Below are positions 51,262 to 63,517 of a stretch of DNA of 64,000 nucleotides, one piece after another. Origin of the DNA: Ulva prolifera. Lineage: Eukaryota; Chlorophyta; Ulvophyceae; Ulvales; Ulvaceae. The notes under the pieces were generated by a model that saw only the letters and a program-made list of their open reading frames with translations, was not told where the DNA came from and did not search any database. The translations under genes and the position numbers were made by a program. Position 1 is the stretch's first letter; every line of letters starts with the position of its first letter. The stretch covers positions 1,488,001-1,552,000 of the forward strand of contig CM041199.1 of the NCBI GenBank assembly GCA_023078555.1, read 5' to 3'.

Positions 51262-54200
51262 ATGAAAGTTAAGCACAAGTCGTTCACCAAGAACGGCACC
51301 GGTAGCATCAAGCTGACTCCTGAGTCTGAGGAGGATCTCTGGCATATATATAATCTTATTCGCGCCGGGGATCGGATATATGCGTCAACAACCCGGAAAG
51401 TGCAGGTGCGGTACTGCGTTGAGATTGGGATGAGACGAGGCGTCACATGAAATAGTCCGCATCATTGACGTCTCACACGTTGCAGACAGGGCCGAGGGAA
51501 GACCAAACTGAAAGAGTGAGGTTGAGGGCGGAGATTGCTGTCGTTAGCGTCGATTACGACGGCGTTGCCGAGTGCAGGTGCAAAGGTACTTGCACGTCGG
51601 AAAATCCCCATATCCCTCTGGGCGCGTTCCATACGATTGTCTTGGAACCAGGACATGATGTAAAGCTGACGAAGGATTCATGGGATGCGTTAGACATCAA
51701 GAGGCTGGACGACGCAGCTGAGCCCTGCCAATCAGCGGACCTGGCTGTGGTGCTGATCACCGAGGGCCTTGCTCACGTCTGCCTCGTGGGCCGCAGCAGC
51801 ACCCTCCTGAGAGCAAAGGTGTGCATACAGCTTTTCCTGCATCAACCTGCAGTCATCGGAGCTGGATCACAAGCATGCTGAAGTGCACAAATGCCAGCCC
51901 GTGGACAGGCAACACAATCACCACAACCTTTGTTTTTGCACTTTCCGACCGCTCAGGCTTTTCTTTATCAGATTGATACGCAATACTCAGCTGATGCTCC
52001 GTGCATTTGCCTGTGTGGCCGCACACGAAATGGCACTGCCAAGCAGCTTGCAGTCAGACTTGCCACGCCGCCCAACAACGCCCTGCCTTGATCCGGCCTC
52101 AGCCCCCTCTCTCCAACTGTGCACGCACGTTGCAATATCTCTCAACGCATCTAGAGGGCGTCAAGGACCCCCTTCCTTGCACAGGGGCGCCCCCCAACAC
52201 AGCCATGCTGCTCCCAAACAATAGGCAAGCCCATCACAGGGGTGCATGTGACCACGGGGGTGTGTGTGTGCAGGTCCAGGTGGCGCTGCCGAAGAAGCGG
52301 GGCGCCGCGGCGACCAGCGGCTACGACGCCGCGTATGCTCGCTTCCAGAGCCGCGTGTACGACGCCGTGCTCGCGCACCTCCGCCTCGACGTCGCCAAGT
52401 GCCTCCTCATCGCCGGCCCCGGCTTCGCGAAGGACAAGTTCCGGGAGTTTCTGGTCGAGCGCGCCGCGGCGACCGCACACAAGGCGCTCATCGCCTTCAA
52501 GCCAAACATCACAACCGCGCCGGCGTCCACGGCCTACCTCGCCGCCATCGAGGTGCGCAGCCTCACCTGATAATTTGCGTCATTTTGGGCGCTTTTTGAG
52601 GGGTTTTGGGCAGACAGTGTTTTTTTACGCCCAGCCAGAGTTTTTTGGCGCCCAGCCAGAGTGCAGCTGTCGGTGTGGTTGTGGGGGTGAATGCCAGCCG
52701 GCGCATGCAGCAGTGTGCCGATTCTGCATGAGAAGATCGTATGCATGGCCACATTTTGATGCCGCCGCGCGACACGATCCGTGTGTATGGTGCGGCCAAC
52801 AGTATAGCACATGGGGGATTTCCCCCCGCCTCCCTTTTGTGCATCCAACACCTCCCAGCTCCGCCCCGTTGCACCCCGCCAGGTACCCCGCCCATGCAGG
52901 GCGCTGGCCAGGCCCAGGTGGATGCCCTCACAGTCCTAGGGCAGCTCATGATCAACAGACAAGGGCCATCTACGTGTGCATAGTCGCATCACCTGTGCAT
53001 GTCTGGCGCTGTTCGGGATGTGAGTTCTTTGAGTCCACATGATCTCGCATGGTGACATGGAGTTGCAAAGTGTGGGCAGGAGCATCGATTGTGCAGGAGG
53101 TGCTAGGCAATGAGGCGCTGGCTGCCCGCATCGCCGAGACGAAAGCCACGCAGGAGATCCGAGTCCTGCAGGTGCCTCCCCCCTGCCCTCCCCCCCCCCC
53201 CCTCGTCCGCTCCATTCACATTGCACCACTGTTGGGCACTGCACTTGGTCTTCCGACACGGTCCTGCTGTTAGACGCTACCCAATCACGCCTGTTCCATT
53301 CGTTTCTAGTCGTTTTGGCCCATGGTGTGCTCAGCCCGCCTGTGACATGCACCCACTGCCAGGGCCGCGCTCATGGGTGACATCTCCATCGGAGAGCGTA
53401 CGGCCGCGCTTGCGCTGTTCAACTTGCCGCGTGAGACGCGAGAGAGTCTCTTGCGTGCTTGGCTCATTATGGCCAGAATCTGTGAGCTGTCGTCTACTGG
53501 CGACTGGCTTGCGTGAGCATCGGCAAGGGGTGTGGCCGCATCCTGGTGCGTATGGCCCCCGCCGCGTGCTCCGCGGCAGCGGCGGGCGCGGCTTTGGGGC
53601 AGCACGCAGCACAGCATGCGGCACAGCACGCGGCGCGGCATGCAGGAGTTCTTCGAGGTGCTGAACGTGGACTCGGCGCGCGCGTTCTACGGCCCCGGGC
53701 ACGTCGTCGCCGCCGCCGGCGCGGGCGCGATCGCCAAGCTGCTCATCGCCGACAGCCTCTACCGGTGCGCTGCAGCCTCGTGTGTATGCATGCATGCATC
53801 CCTGCATCGACAGCAGCCTTGACTGCTTTGGGACAACAAATCGGGACGACAAACCGGGACAACGATTCGGGACGACTGTTTCGAGATGCGGGGCGTCCAG
53901 ACCAGTGTTGCGTCGCTTTACAGCACCCAAAAAAATAAAACTGGATATTCGGAATTTTTCTATGTGATCGGGCCCGATGACCCAACGCTGGTCCAGACCG
54001 CATCATGACCGCATCATGCAGCGTGGGGCCTCCGTCATTCCGGCCACAGCACAGATGCCCTGCTGTCCATAGCCGTCATGATGTATGCTGTGCCTGGACG
54101 GGCAAGACACGTCCGCGAGGGGAGCGCGGTGTGCAGGGTGCATGACGTGAAAGAGAGGAGGCGGTGGGTGGCGCTGGTGGAGACAGTGCAGGAGGGTGGC

Positions 54201-54344
54201 GGCAAGGTGTTTGTGTTTTCGACGCGGCACGAATCCGGGAAGCAGCTGGAGGATTTTTCTGGTGTCGCGGCGGTCCTGCGCTTCCCGCTGCCGGAGCTGG
54301 AGGAGGAGGACCCCGCGGTGCTGCTGGCAGCTATGGAGCTGTGA
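51262..54344 (+). CDS. PELO: Pelota/Dom34, ribosome rescue factor
   Basis: With Hbs1, Pelota binds the empty A site of stalled ribosomes and triggers no-go and non-stop decay in the cytoplasm. Exons 51262-51405, 51486-51818, 52274-52552, 53097-53171, 53646-53764 and 54137-54344 join in phase and give 385 residues, the length of human PELO. The N-terminal domain starts MKVKHKSFTKNGTGSIKL and has EEDLWHIYNLIRAGD and STTRKVQ, as in eukaryotic Pelota. The middle domain shows YDAVLAHLRLDVAKCLLIAG and GFAKDKFREFL. The end has RAFYGPGHVV, AIAKLLIADSLYR, VFVFSTRHESGKQL and GVAAVLRFPLPELEEED. The GGQ motif of eRF1 is absent, as expected. Third-position GC is about 60 percent in exon 1 (29 of 48 codons) but about 94 percent in exon 3 (87 of 93). 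Confidence 0.97.
53191..53205. repeat. poly-C run in a Pelota intron
   Basis: A C-rich tract ending in about 14 consecutive C begins a few bases after the 5' splice site at 53172. Confidence 0.8.
53832..53883. repeat. 13-base tandem repeat, four imperfect copies
   Basis: Units such as GGGACAACAAATC and GGGACGACAAACC follow each other in the last intron of Pelota. Confidence 0.75.
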
Positions 54345-55246
54345 GGAGTGGGCAACACCTGTAGCCAACACCTGTACCTCGATGCTTGGAGAGAAAGCAA
54401 CTTCTGACGCTCCCGAGGATGCAGACAGGCAGCGGTTCGCTAGAGCGGGCGAATTTGTGAGGGCAGGATAACAGTTCCGGACAGAGGATCAAAGCCGGCA
54501 GTTTGAGGCAGGCAGTTGGGCGTGGCCTGACGGATGGCAGACGTGTCGAGGCACTGGTGTTTGCCGACGAGTTGGGTCGCTGACAGACACGTTGAAGACC
54601 GAGAGAGCGTGCTTCGTCCAGCATCTGGGATCGTGTACGTGTGTGTGATGGCGCTGTCGCGTGACGATGCTGTCGTGATCGGCCGTTCGTGCAAGTAGCC
54701 CAGGCGCTGCTGTGCCGCGTGAGACAGCCTGCTTCTTCTGCAATTGGCCCGCTCTACGCTGGTCGCATCTGCATGCTTGATTGTATGTATTTGGCAGCGG
54801 CACCAGCAGGCCGGTTCATACTCGCGGTGTCCGCTGTTCTGTGACGTGGAGTGCTACACAGTATGCGCACACGGGAAGCAAACGTTTTCACCAGCTATGT
54901 CGCGGAGCCAGCTTCGATGTGGTCCCCACTCTACAGCAAGGGAGTGGGAAGCCTGTCCAGCGGCAACATCGCGTCATTCGGGCCGTGATCACATCAGCTC
55001 ATGCGCACAGGTGCATGTCGATTTGAATGCGACACACGTTGCTGAGCGGTTTTGGTGCACAGGTGACAGCGATTACTTAAGACAGCTGCCTCGATGTAAA
55101 CAGTGTACAAAAGGTTGGCGATGTTTAGCGTCCTGTCGCGTTCGGGTGTACCGCTCTCTTCACGACCATACACCAGCAGCGCTGTCCGAAGTTGCTTCCA
55201 CTGCGGTGCACGTCTTTCTCTGGTGCGGAGAGCGAGCACAAACGAA
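54345..55246. other. intergenic, Pelota to methyltransferase
   Basis: No domain or phase-consistent exon chain seen. It must hold the 3' end of Pelota and the promoter of the methyltransferase. Confidence 0.45.
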
Positions 55247-57145
55247 ATGGTGGACGGAAAAGAATACTCTTCTCGCTGGGAGAACATGTGGGTCGAGGGA
55301 ATTGATCATGGCGAGGTGTGTGTTCTGCACACTCCATGAGCCAACACCACTCCCCTCCTCCAACTGCAGCCATCCGGTGGACAGATGATCTCACATTTGT
55401 ACGCCTCCAGGCATTCGATGCAAACCGGGCGGCGCCCGTGCTTGTCCAGCTTCTTGAATCGGAAGAAGGTCAAGCTCTATGCAAAGGCAAGAGGGTCATC
55501 GTACCTGGGTGTGGGTATGAATCCACACACCGCGCCAGCATATGCGAAACATCAAATGCTGTTGACCTGCTTTCTGAGTCTCAAATCACAGCAACGGTGA
55601 TCCAGCTTTGCGTATGACATTGGTCAACCAAACCGTCCCTGCTTGTACCCCACGCCAATCCATGCAAACGCACCAGCAGCTGGGAAGATGCATGCAACGG
55701 CAAAGTACTCTCTCACATTGCTGGGCACTCGTGACAATGCAAGCCGGCTTGCCCACCATGCCTTCTATCACAGGGCTCATTGGCAATCCATCGCACGGTC
55801 ACAGGCAATCATGTTTACTTGGGTCCCTAGTCATTGCCATGTCCGTGTCAGCAGTGCAAACGTACAGGAGAGGATACGATCTGGTAGCCTTTGCCAAGAA
55901 TGGCGCTGAGACGGTCGTGGGTGTGGAAATTTCAGAGTCGGCAGTGCGTCCCTGCTACCACAGCCTCAGCCACAGTGTGCTGTTCACTGCTGCCGCCAAG
56001 TCGTGCATCTCCTGTCAACACAAGTGCAAGCTGCATCAGCGCCCAATACAGCCTGAGCCTGCTTTTCAGCTCACTTGCTACAGGCGCAGTGCTGCATCGC
56101 AGGCCAGACCTGAGGCCGTGCGTGGCCTGCACGCCTCGATCGATTGATTCCCGTGGCCGGACTTGTCAATGCCTCAGAAGATACGACCATGGCATCATGC
56201 ATACGTACATGCATGTGGCGGTTGGATACCCATCTCATGCATCTATCTCTCTGTGAGCTTCACATCTCGGTGGACCCCGATGTGCAGGCAAAGGTTGCGA
56301 CGGAATACGTGGCCCGGCAGCCGGAGGCCGCAGGCGCGGACGTCACGGTCGCGGTCCAGGACTGGCTGGCGGCCGGCAACGAGGTGGACGCAGAGGCCGC
56401 CTTTGATGTTGGGTATGACTACACGTGCGCTCTCTCCCCCTCTCGCCTTCCAAACTGCTCACCTGCTCCAAACTGGTCTAGCCTCTCCACCTGGTACCCC
56501 TTGTCCGGCATACCTCTCCACTCTGTGTGTGCTGATGCAGTCTCTTCTCCATCCAATCTGTTTCCCCGTACATCATCTCCCAACAGCAGCGTCCGCACCG
56601 CTGTGGTTCTGAATCAGACCGCATTCACGCAATGCCACACATCGCCCGCCTGCCGATTTCCAGTCGGCCGCAAACACCACGCCTCTCGCACGCGGCGTCT
56701 TCCACTGAACGCCGCAGGCGGCCCAGCTCAGCGGCCGTTTCATGCCGGCCGTCACGCGCCACCGCGCATGCATGTCAGCGGCTACACCCCCAAACAAACA
56801 CCGACAACACGGGCCGCATGCGCGGCACTACGCCTCAGTTGGTGCTGACGCGCGTGCTGTGTGCTGTGCAGCTTCTTCTGCGCTCTGCACCCTGACATGC
56901 GCCGCGCGTGGGCGGAGGGCTGGGCGAGGCGGCTGCGCAGCGGCGGCACGCTGATAGCTCTCGCCTTCCCCCTCGAGGACTCGCAGCGGGAGGGCCCGCC
57001 GTGGCCCCTGCGGCTGGCGGACTACGAGGCGGCGCTGGGGCCGTGTGGCTTCACGTGCGTCAAGCAGGAGCCCGTGGCGCCGGCGATGGCGACACAGGAG
57101 AAGCGCGCGGGCCGGGAAACCCTCACGCAGTGGGTCAAGGCCTAG
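55247..57145 (+). CDS. TPMT-family thiol/halide methyltransferase (HOL-like)
   Basis: S-adenosylmethionine-dependent methyltransferase of the TPMT family. Plant and algal HOL/HMT relatives methylate halides, thiocyanate or bisulfide, releasing methyl halides or methanethiol. Exons 55247-55315, 55411-55514, 55868-55943, 56288-56424 and 56872-57145 join in phase and give 219 residues, close to the roughly 227 of plant HOL. Motif I is VIVPGCGRGYD at about 52-62, completed across an exon join, followed by VVGVEISESA, whose acidic Glu fits cofactor ribose binding. Next comes FDVGYDYT joined to FFCALHPDMRRAWAEGW, the family hallmark, and finally PPWPLRLADYEAALGPCGF. The N-terminal SSRWENMWVEGIDHGE matches the substrate-side helix. 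Third-position GC climbs from about 61 percent in exon 1 to 92 percent in exon 5. The actual substrate cannot be told from sequence. Confidence 0.93.
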
Positions 57146-57283
57146 GCGCGAGGCATGCGAGACCCTCACACTGCGGGTTGTGGCGCAGGCGCGCCGGCCA
57201 CGGCATCCTGGAGAGGTGGGACGTGCACTGGCGAGCTGCAGGTTTTTATGGAAAGATAAGCTGAGCTTTGAATATTCACCCCT

Positions 57284-57437
57284 CACAGGAGGAGGGAGCC
57301 TTGTGAGCTGCATTACGTTGTCTGAGGGGCTTTTCCAGGTGGTGTGTCCCTTCGAATGTGTGGGACCACATGCCGGAGTTTCCGATGTCCTCACCAGGCC
57401 ATGGCTACGTAAATACAGCTGACTTTGCTTTACCTTG
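57284..57437 (+). mobile_element. SINE-like repeat
   Basis: It shares CACAGGAGG, GTGAGCTGC, GTCTGAGGGG, TTTTCCAGGTGG and the CTGACTTTGCTTTACC tail with the copy at 9512, in the same order. It starts about 140 bases after the methyltransferase stop codon and may reach its 3' untranslated region. Confidence 0.7.
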
Positions 57438-58740
57438 AGCATCGGCCATGCAGCCGTGGGCGGAATGTGTCACCCGGAGGCCCCGCTCGGGGGCTGGTGT
57501 TGTCTGGGGTGAGTAGCAGAGTTGCTACACGTGCGGGCACGGCTCGATGTGAGCTGCTACGGGAGTGCCCATGCGTGGAACTGGCGAGCACAGTACAGGC
57601 TGGCATGTGGGAGAGAGGCCTCAGTGGGTGGTGTGAGGTGTGGCGAGGCCTGACATACACACCGCAGCGCTGCTCAGGTGCTGGGCGATCATTCGAGTGT
57701 CTGCCCGAGAGGGAGTTTAGCAAATTGATATGGCAAGGTGATAGTGAGGCGATCCTGGGAGGCGCGTCTGTGGCCAGCCCACCCTGCCTTGTGTAATATG
57801 CCTTGCCAGGCTGCCTCGCAGGCACCCCGCTCACTCCTCTGCAATGGCGTTCAGTCTAGTACGCTATGACTGTCGCCTTGATCCAGCCTGGATAACGTTG
57901 GCGGGCGTAGCCCACTGGTACAAGGAGAACCAGGCGCCTGGTTCTGTTCGGCGCCGAGGGCAAGACTGGATGGGAAGCCAAGCTGCCTTGAAGAATTCCA
58001 ATGCGCAGTCTGCGATTCTATCGCTCATGAGTCGCATGTACTGTGCCGGGCCATACGTCCTGCATCGCGCGCTCTTGACACGGCCTGGCCAGGCTTTGTC
58101 TGGCCCATCATGATGGGAGCGGAATGTCCGAGGGAACGCCGCGCATCTACCTTCCAAGATGAGGCCAGGATGCGCTTGAACAATCCACGTGCTTGCGAAG
58201 CATGAGGGATTGGCTCGAGAGCTGTGTTACGTATGTGTGTGTCGCATGTGCAGTGGCGCCAGGCAAGCTGGGTAGCTCAGGCCGATGTGCTCTTCCGAAG
58301 CCGTAAGAACGGAAATCTGCACGTGCGTGAAAGTTCCTGCATGCCTCGCACCAGTGCGCTGCGCCGTTCGCGGAACCATCAGTGCACCACCAGTGGACGT
58401 GTGAGCTGCGGGAGTTCGTCAAATTTCGGCTGAGCTCTAGCGCTGTTGCGTGGTAGCTGCGCTGTCTGCAGCTTTCAGGGCACTGAGCGCGCTTCGTGTG
58501 CACGTGACTGCTTGAGAATCCGATTGCAAAAGTGACGTTACCGGATGCCGCGTCAGATACCGTGACATCTGGCGCACGTGACCCGTACATGTGGCAGTGG
58601 CTGCCTGGCCAAGGGACATGACCGGGCACCCCGCTAGATGGTGCTGACTCGGACTTGGGGAAAGCGCTTTCCCTTTCGTGGCATAGAATCCGGTCCGTAT
58701 TGGGTGTCATTCGACTTGTGCGACGCAAGCAGATTTGTTG
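57438..58740. other. no gene supported
   Basis: Several open frames of 90-200 codons occur on both strands with no recognisable domain or splice chain. Confidence 0.45.
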
Positions 58741-58749
58741 AGGAACCAG

Positions 58750-60134
58750 CACGCCCATGGGACAAGAGTTGTTGACTTCATCTCCAGCATACCTAACGGT
58801 ATTCCACTGACTGCGTCTGAATACAATCTTCTCTTCAAGTCCCTTTTCACCGTTCCGCCATCGTGTCCACGTAGATTATCTGTCGACCCCCTGTTCTCGC
58901 AACAACAAACCAGCTTGATATCCATTTCGGCAGCCTGATGTCTTCTAGACTGGCTTTATAGTGCCTCTTCAGGTGCTCCATCGACAAAGTGCGGCACTCT
59001 GGTCTGCTGTGTTTCGCGCAGCCCCCGTTGCGCACCACATCCTGCGTCGCCCCGTCAATGTGTCACCCTGTGGACAAACATGAAGAATATTGCGATGAAC
59101 TGGGTGTCTTCTATGGCTCAAACGGGATCTGCTTGTACCCTTTTCGACTCCGCTTTGTGGCGTCAACCTTTGCCACTTTTGCAACAGGCGTCCGCAGCTT
59201 CGCCACGTGAATGCGACATTGAGTTGAGAGGTATATGAAGTGATGCACCATGTTTACACTTGGTCAGTCTCGTTTCGTATGCCAGCCAGTGCTGCATGCC
59301 GTCGCGTAGTAGCAACGTGTCGGACTGGCTCGTTCCGCAGCTGGTCCTTTGAGCGCCATACATCTTGCTGAAACGGTGCTTCCATTTATTCAAATGTTGT
59401 CCGCAGCGTCTGGTGTATTGTGGGTATGTTGTGAATCGGGCATACGGAAGCACATGCGCTGTGCGCGATATCGCAACAGGACACCACACCACCTTAAACC
59501 AGCTACCCACACGATCGAAGTCATGTTTTTGAGCTGACATGCTCCATTGTGGCGGAGCACTGTCACTCCACGCTTACGACGCAGCGCCGCTCAGGCTCGG
59601 ACAGCAATGCCATGAGTGTTCAATGAATGATATAGGATGCCGAATATTTCGCATGAGTAGGCCATTTGCAAACGTCTCTGCCCCGCTTGCTCCATTCCGG
59701 CACGTCGCACGGTTAGGGCTGCGAAGGGTCTATCGCGTCTCCAAAGCGCCAGAAGTGTGAATGCGCGTCTCGGCGTTTTCAGTAGAAGCTTTTTTTCTAA
59801 TCTGTGGCGCTTGCTAGGGTTGTCACTCGTGCCGTTTGCTTCGGCGTTGTCTGTTGTGTGGAGCCGACGTGCAGAAGATCAACACGGAGCCGTTGTTGAA
59901 GCCAGTCATGGCAGCACTGCCACCAAATGCGTATTCAGTGCTAAGATCAATATTCACATGAGTGTTCTTGCTGTTTACACGTACCAGGAGTACGGCACAT
60001 ATTCGTCTCGGTTCCTGCAGTGTCCGGGGGTCGCTCATCACCTGCACCCCAGGTACACCGGGATGATACATCCCGCCGCTAGCGCACCGATAGCAAGGAG
60101 GTCAGTTGTTGAAATCTCACTGTCGGGAGACGTT
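58750..60134 (+). other. possible upstream exons of the 60199 gene
   Basis: Blocks 58750-58862, 59875-59937, 59988-60052 and 60101-60134 have usable splice edges. The last three join in phase with each other and with the exon at 60199; the first needs another exon between. They read VVDFISSIPNGIPLTASEYN, INTEPLLKPVMAALPPNAYS and RRSVVEISLSGD. The signal is weak and the blocks are short. Confidence 0.3.
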
Positions 60135-60198
60135 CGAGACAGTGGCTGTTGCTTTCCGCGTCGCTCCGCGATCACTCACGTGTCTCATATTGATGCAG

Positions 60199-61278
60199 GT
60201 GATGCTCACGGAACCGCTATCCCAACAGACTGCAGGTAAGGCCATTCAAACGGCCTCTGCAGGGCACACATCTCATCTCCTATCAGTCTCACGCTGCGCT
60301 CGAGCCAACAGCTCCGCGCAGTCCCACACCCTCACGATCAGCGGCCTGATGTTATCTTCTGATCAAGCAGGCCGGGATGCACCAGCTACAAACTCTGGCC
60401 CTTCATCCGGAGACGGCCAGACCCCGATCACCCTTCATACGGGCGCCCCGACGTCCACCACATCCTTCACACGGATATCACCGTCAGCGCCCCCGCTCAA
60501 GAGGCAGTGCACATCATCGGAGCCAACATGCATGCCGGCTGTGACAACACACCACCCCCACCAAATGTGCATGGACGCTTCAGGCGCCATGTCTTCTTGG
60601 GGCACTGCGGCAATCCCAGCAGCGTCCAGTGCCCCCTCAAACACGCTTCTGGTATCGTCGAGCTTCCTCTCGCATGTCCCGGAGCGTGCCATCGGCATGC
60701 CCGCGCCGCAGCTCTTCTCCTCCACCCCCGCTGCCACCCCCGCCCCACTGCCAGCGTCCGCCGCAGCCCCGCCTCCCCAAGACGAGCCAAAGCCGACTGC
60801 GCCACAGCCCTCGGCCCCCGGCACTCCTGCCCTCGAGCAGCTACTGTCCAGCTTTGGTGCGCCCCGCCTCACACTGCCGGCTGCACCAGCGCGCCGCCGC
60901 TGTGTCCCTGGTGCTGCTGTGCCATAGCAGCGAGGACAGGCCGAGGCAGCTAGATCAACTCGCGTGGAAGGGCCCTCTCCGTGCCGGGGTGTGCAATTTG
61001 GCCAACTGACATGCATGAAACATGAGGAATGCTCTGCGGGCGCAGGTGAGAGAGTGGATCAGGTGCCGCCGCAGGAGGCTGGGGCTCTCGGGCAGGTCAT
61101 CCTCGTCGCCTCCCGCCTCGGCGCGTACTGCCGCTCCGCGTGGTACCTGCTCGTCGCGGCGGGGGAGGTGCCGGACGCAGAGGGCACCGCGCCCGCGCCC
61201 GACGCCGCCGCGCCGTTCTCGCGCTACTGCGAGGTCATCAAGCTCCTTATGCGCCACAGCATCCTGCAGCGTGTGCAG

Positions 61279-61310
<32 letters not shown>

Positions 61311-62941
61311 GCCGTGCCGTTGCGTCTCCGCCGCTGCCCGGGTGAAAATCGAGGATGGGATCCCGGAGCGCCGTGGCTTTGCCGATTGCCGTGCGTGGGG
61401 CTGGGCTGGGTGGAACACTCGTGGTGTACCGGAGGGGCTGGACCAGTGCAGTGAGGGGTGTGGTGTGTGCAGGCGCTACACGCGACAGCGCGGCGCTCCG
61501 CTGCGGACTCGCGCTCGCTGCTGCAGCACGTGCTGCTGTGGCAGTACCTCAAGCGCCGCAACGTGCTCGACATCGTGGCGATCATGTTTGAGCGCCGCGC
61601 GGCCGTGGCGGCGGGCGAGGCGGCCGCCGCGCCGCCCGCCGGCGGCGGCGACTTCCTGACGACCCTTGGCGTCGAGCTGGTGCAGCAGGCCATGCGGCAG
61701 GTGCGCCTCGGCCGCTGCTCCTGTGTGTGTGTGTGTGTGTGTGCATGTGCGTGTGGTCGCATCAGCGACAGGCTGGGCACAACGCTAGCCGCCTCGGCCT
61801 GGGGTGCGCCGGTGCCGAGGCATTGCGTGTGTGCAATCGGAGCATTCGCTTATGGACTCCATGGACCAGCTGAATCCATGAGCAGCGCCCGGCGTCACTG
61901 TGGCTACGTGTTTGCAGGCAAAGGGCACCGTCCAGGTGCCACAGGTCGCCACGTCGCCGGACGGCAGCACGGTGGAGCGGTGCGGGCCGCTGCAGGACGT
62001 GGACATGGAGCGCGCGCTGTCAGTGGTGTATGACGCCGCCACCACGCGCTGCCCCTCCTCCTCTGACGATGCCGTCGCCTCCCTCACCGGGTGCGCCCCC
62101 CCCCCTCCTTCGTGTGACCCGAAGCCCACCCACCTGATTCTGTAATGGTATGAGTGGCGGGTTCAGTTTCTGTGTTTGTGCAAAGGCAGATATATTCATT
62201 GGGGCCCTGATCCGGCGTGCTGACATGCGCTCGTGCGCTGTGCGCTGTGCGCACGTATGGTTTGCTGCAGAGTCCTGGCTGACTTGTGGTGCCGCTGTGC
62301 TGCAGGGACGAGGGCGCTCTGCACCGGGTGACGGCGTTCCTGGCGCACCACCACTCGCTCGTGACGCAGGTGCTCGCTGGCATCGACCACACCCCCGGCG
62401 AGCTGCACTCGCTGTACCTCGCCCTTGCGCATGCCTCGACGCTGCTCACGCCCCTGCCGCACACCCCCGGCAGCCCCCCCGGCAGCGGGAGCGGCAGCGG
62501 CAGCGGCTCGAACAACCCCGCCGGCGGCTCGGCGGCGGCGACGGTTGTGGTCGCCGACACGCCGGCGGTCGTCGCGGCGCAGGCGGCGGTCGCGCGCTTC
62601 AACGCGAGCGCAGCCGCGTGCCAGCGGGCGGCGAAGGCGGCAATCCTGGACGCGCGCATCGAGGCCGTGCACAGCGCGCGGTGGAACGCGGACGTGTCTG
62701 CGTGCTCTGTGAAGGCCGCCGTGGCCAAGGTGCGCAACCCCTACTCATGCCTGCGCACGGCCACCCCGCCGCCGCCCGCCCCCCCCCCCGCACACCTGCC
62801 GGCAAGCGCGGTCTGGGAAGGGTGTGTGCATGGACAGCAACGCAGTGACACCGCTTTCTGTTCAACAAGGCGGTTGTACAACATGCCACAAAGTGACCTG
62901 TCCACAGGCCGCGGCCGGCCCGATTTAGTGTGGATCGTGAA

Positions 62942-62987
<46 letters not shown>

Positions 62988-63517
62988 AATGGGAGATTGT
63001 GCAGGCGTTCCGTGAGGCGTATTTGTGGCCCGAGCTGAAGCAGCTGCTCAACACGTGGGGCCCGATCGTGGACGGCGCCGTTGACTCGGAGGCGCTGCTA
63101 CCGGAGGCCAGCATCGGCGCCTGCTCCGCCGCGTCGGCAACTTTCGACGCGTCGTCGCTCGGCATCCGCTTCCGCGTCCCGAGCGCGGGCTTCATGCTCA
63201 TATGGGTGACGTCGCCGACGAGCCCGGCGCGCCTCATCGGCTGCCGCGGCGACATCGGCGCGCTATTCGGCGGCGGCGCCGCGGCGCGGCCCGCCTCCGC
63301 GGGCGTGCAGGCCGTGCGCTCGGAAGGCGCGCTAGCGGCTGCCGCCCCGGCGCCGGCCCCGCGGGGCGTGCAGAGCTGCACGGCGATGCAGACGCTCGCG
63401 GCGAGTGCCTGCGGAGGGCGCGGCAAGGGCGTCCGGCGCCGGCGGGCCGAGCCGTGCCCGACCGTACTCACGATCCCCTGTGGCGGCTCTGCGGCGCACG
63501 CGAGCGCCTTCAGCTGA
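60199..63517 (+). CDS. unrecognised multi-exon protein, helical and Ala-rich
   Basis: Six exons: 60199-60856, 61046-61278, 61473-61700, 61918-62090, 62306-62729 and 63005-63517. All five joins keep phase and the last ends in TGA, giving 742 residues; the start lies upstream and is unresolved. The first exon is Ser/Pro/Thr/Ala-rich and disordered by look. The next ones are helical and look like a repeat-type scaffold: VILVASRLGAYCRSAWYLLV, RYCEVIKLLMRHSILQRVQ, LLQHVLLWQYLKRRNVLDIV and LHRVTAFLAHHHSLVTQVLA. A Gly-Ser linker (GSGSGSGSGSN) follows, then FREAYLWPELKQLLNTWGPI and a Gly/Ala-rich C-terminus. I recognise no family; an alpha-solenoid in an mRNA-processing or nuclear-pore assembly is a guess only. 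Introns carry poly-C and TG repeats. Long minus-strand frames here (62599-63789) are shadows. Confidence 0.65.
61280..61308. repeat. poly-C run after a 5' splice site
   Basis: About 28 C in a row directly after GTG of the 5' splice site at 61279. Confidence 0.9.
61724..61745. repeat. TG dinucleotide repeat
   Basis: About ten TG units in the intron starting at 61701. Confidence 0.85.
62943..62984. repeat. TG dinucleotide repeat
   Basis: About 21 TG units, ending 20 bases before the 3' splice site at 63004. Confidence 0.95.
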
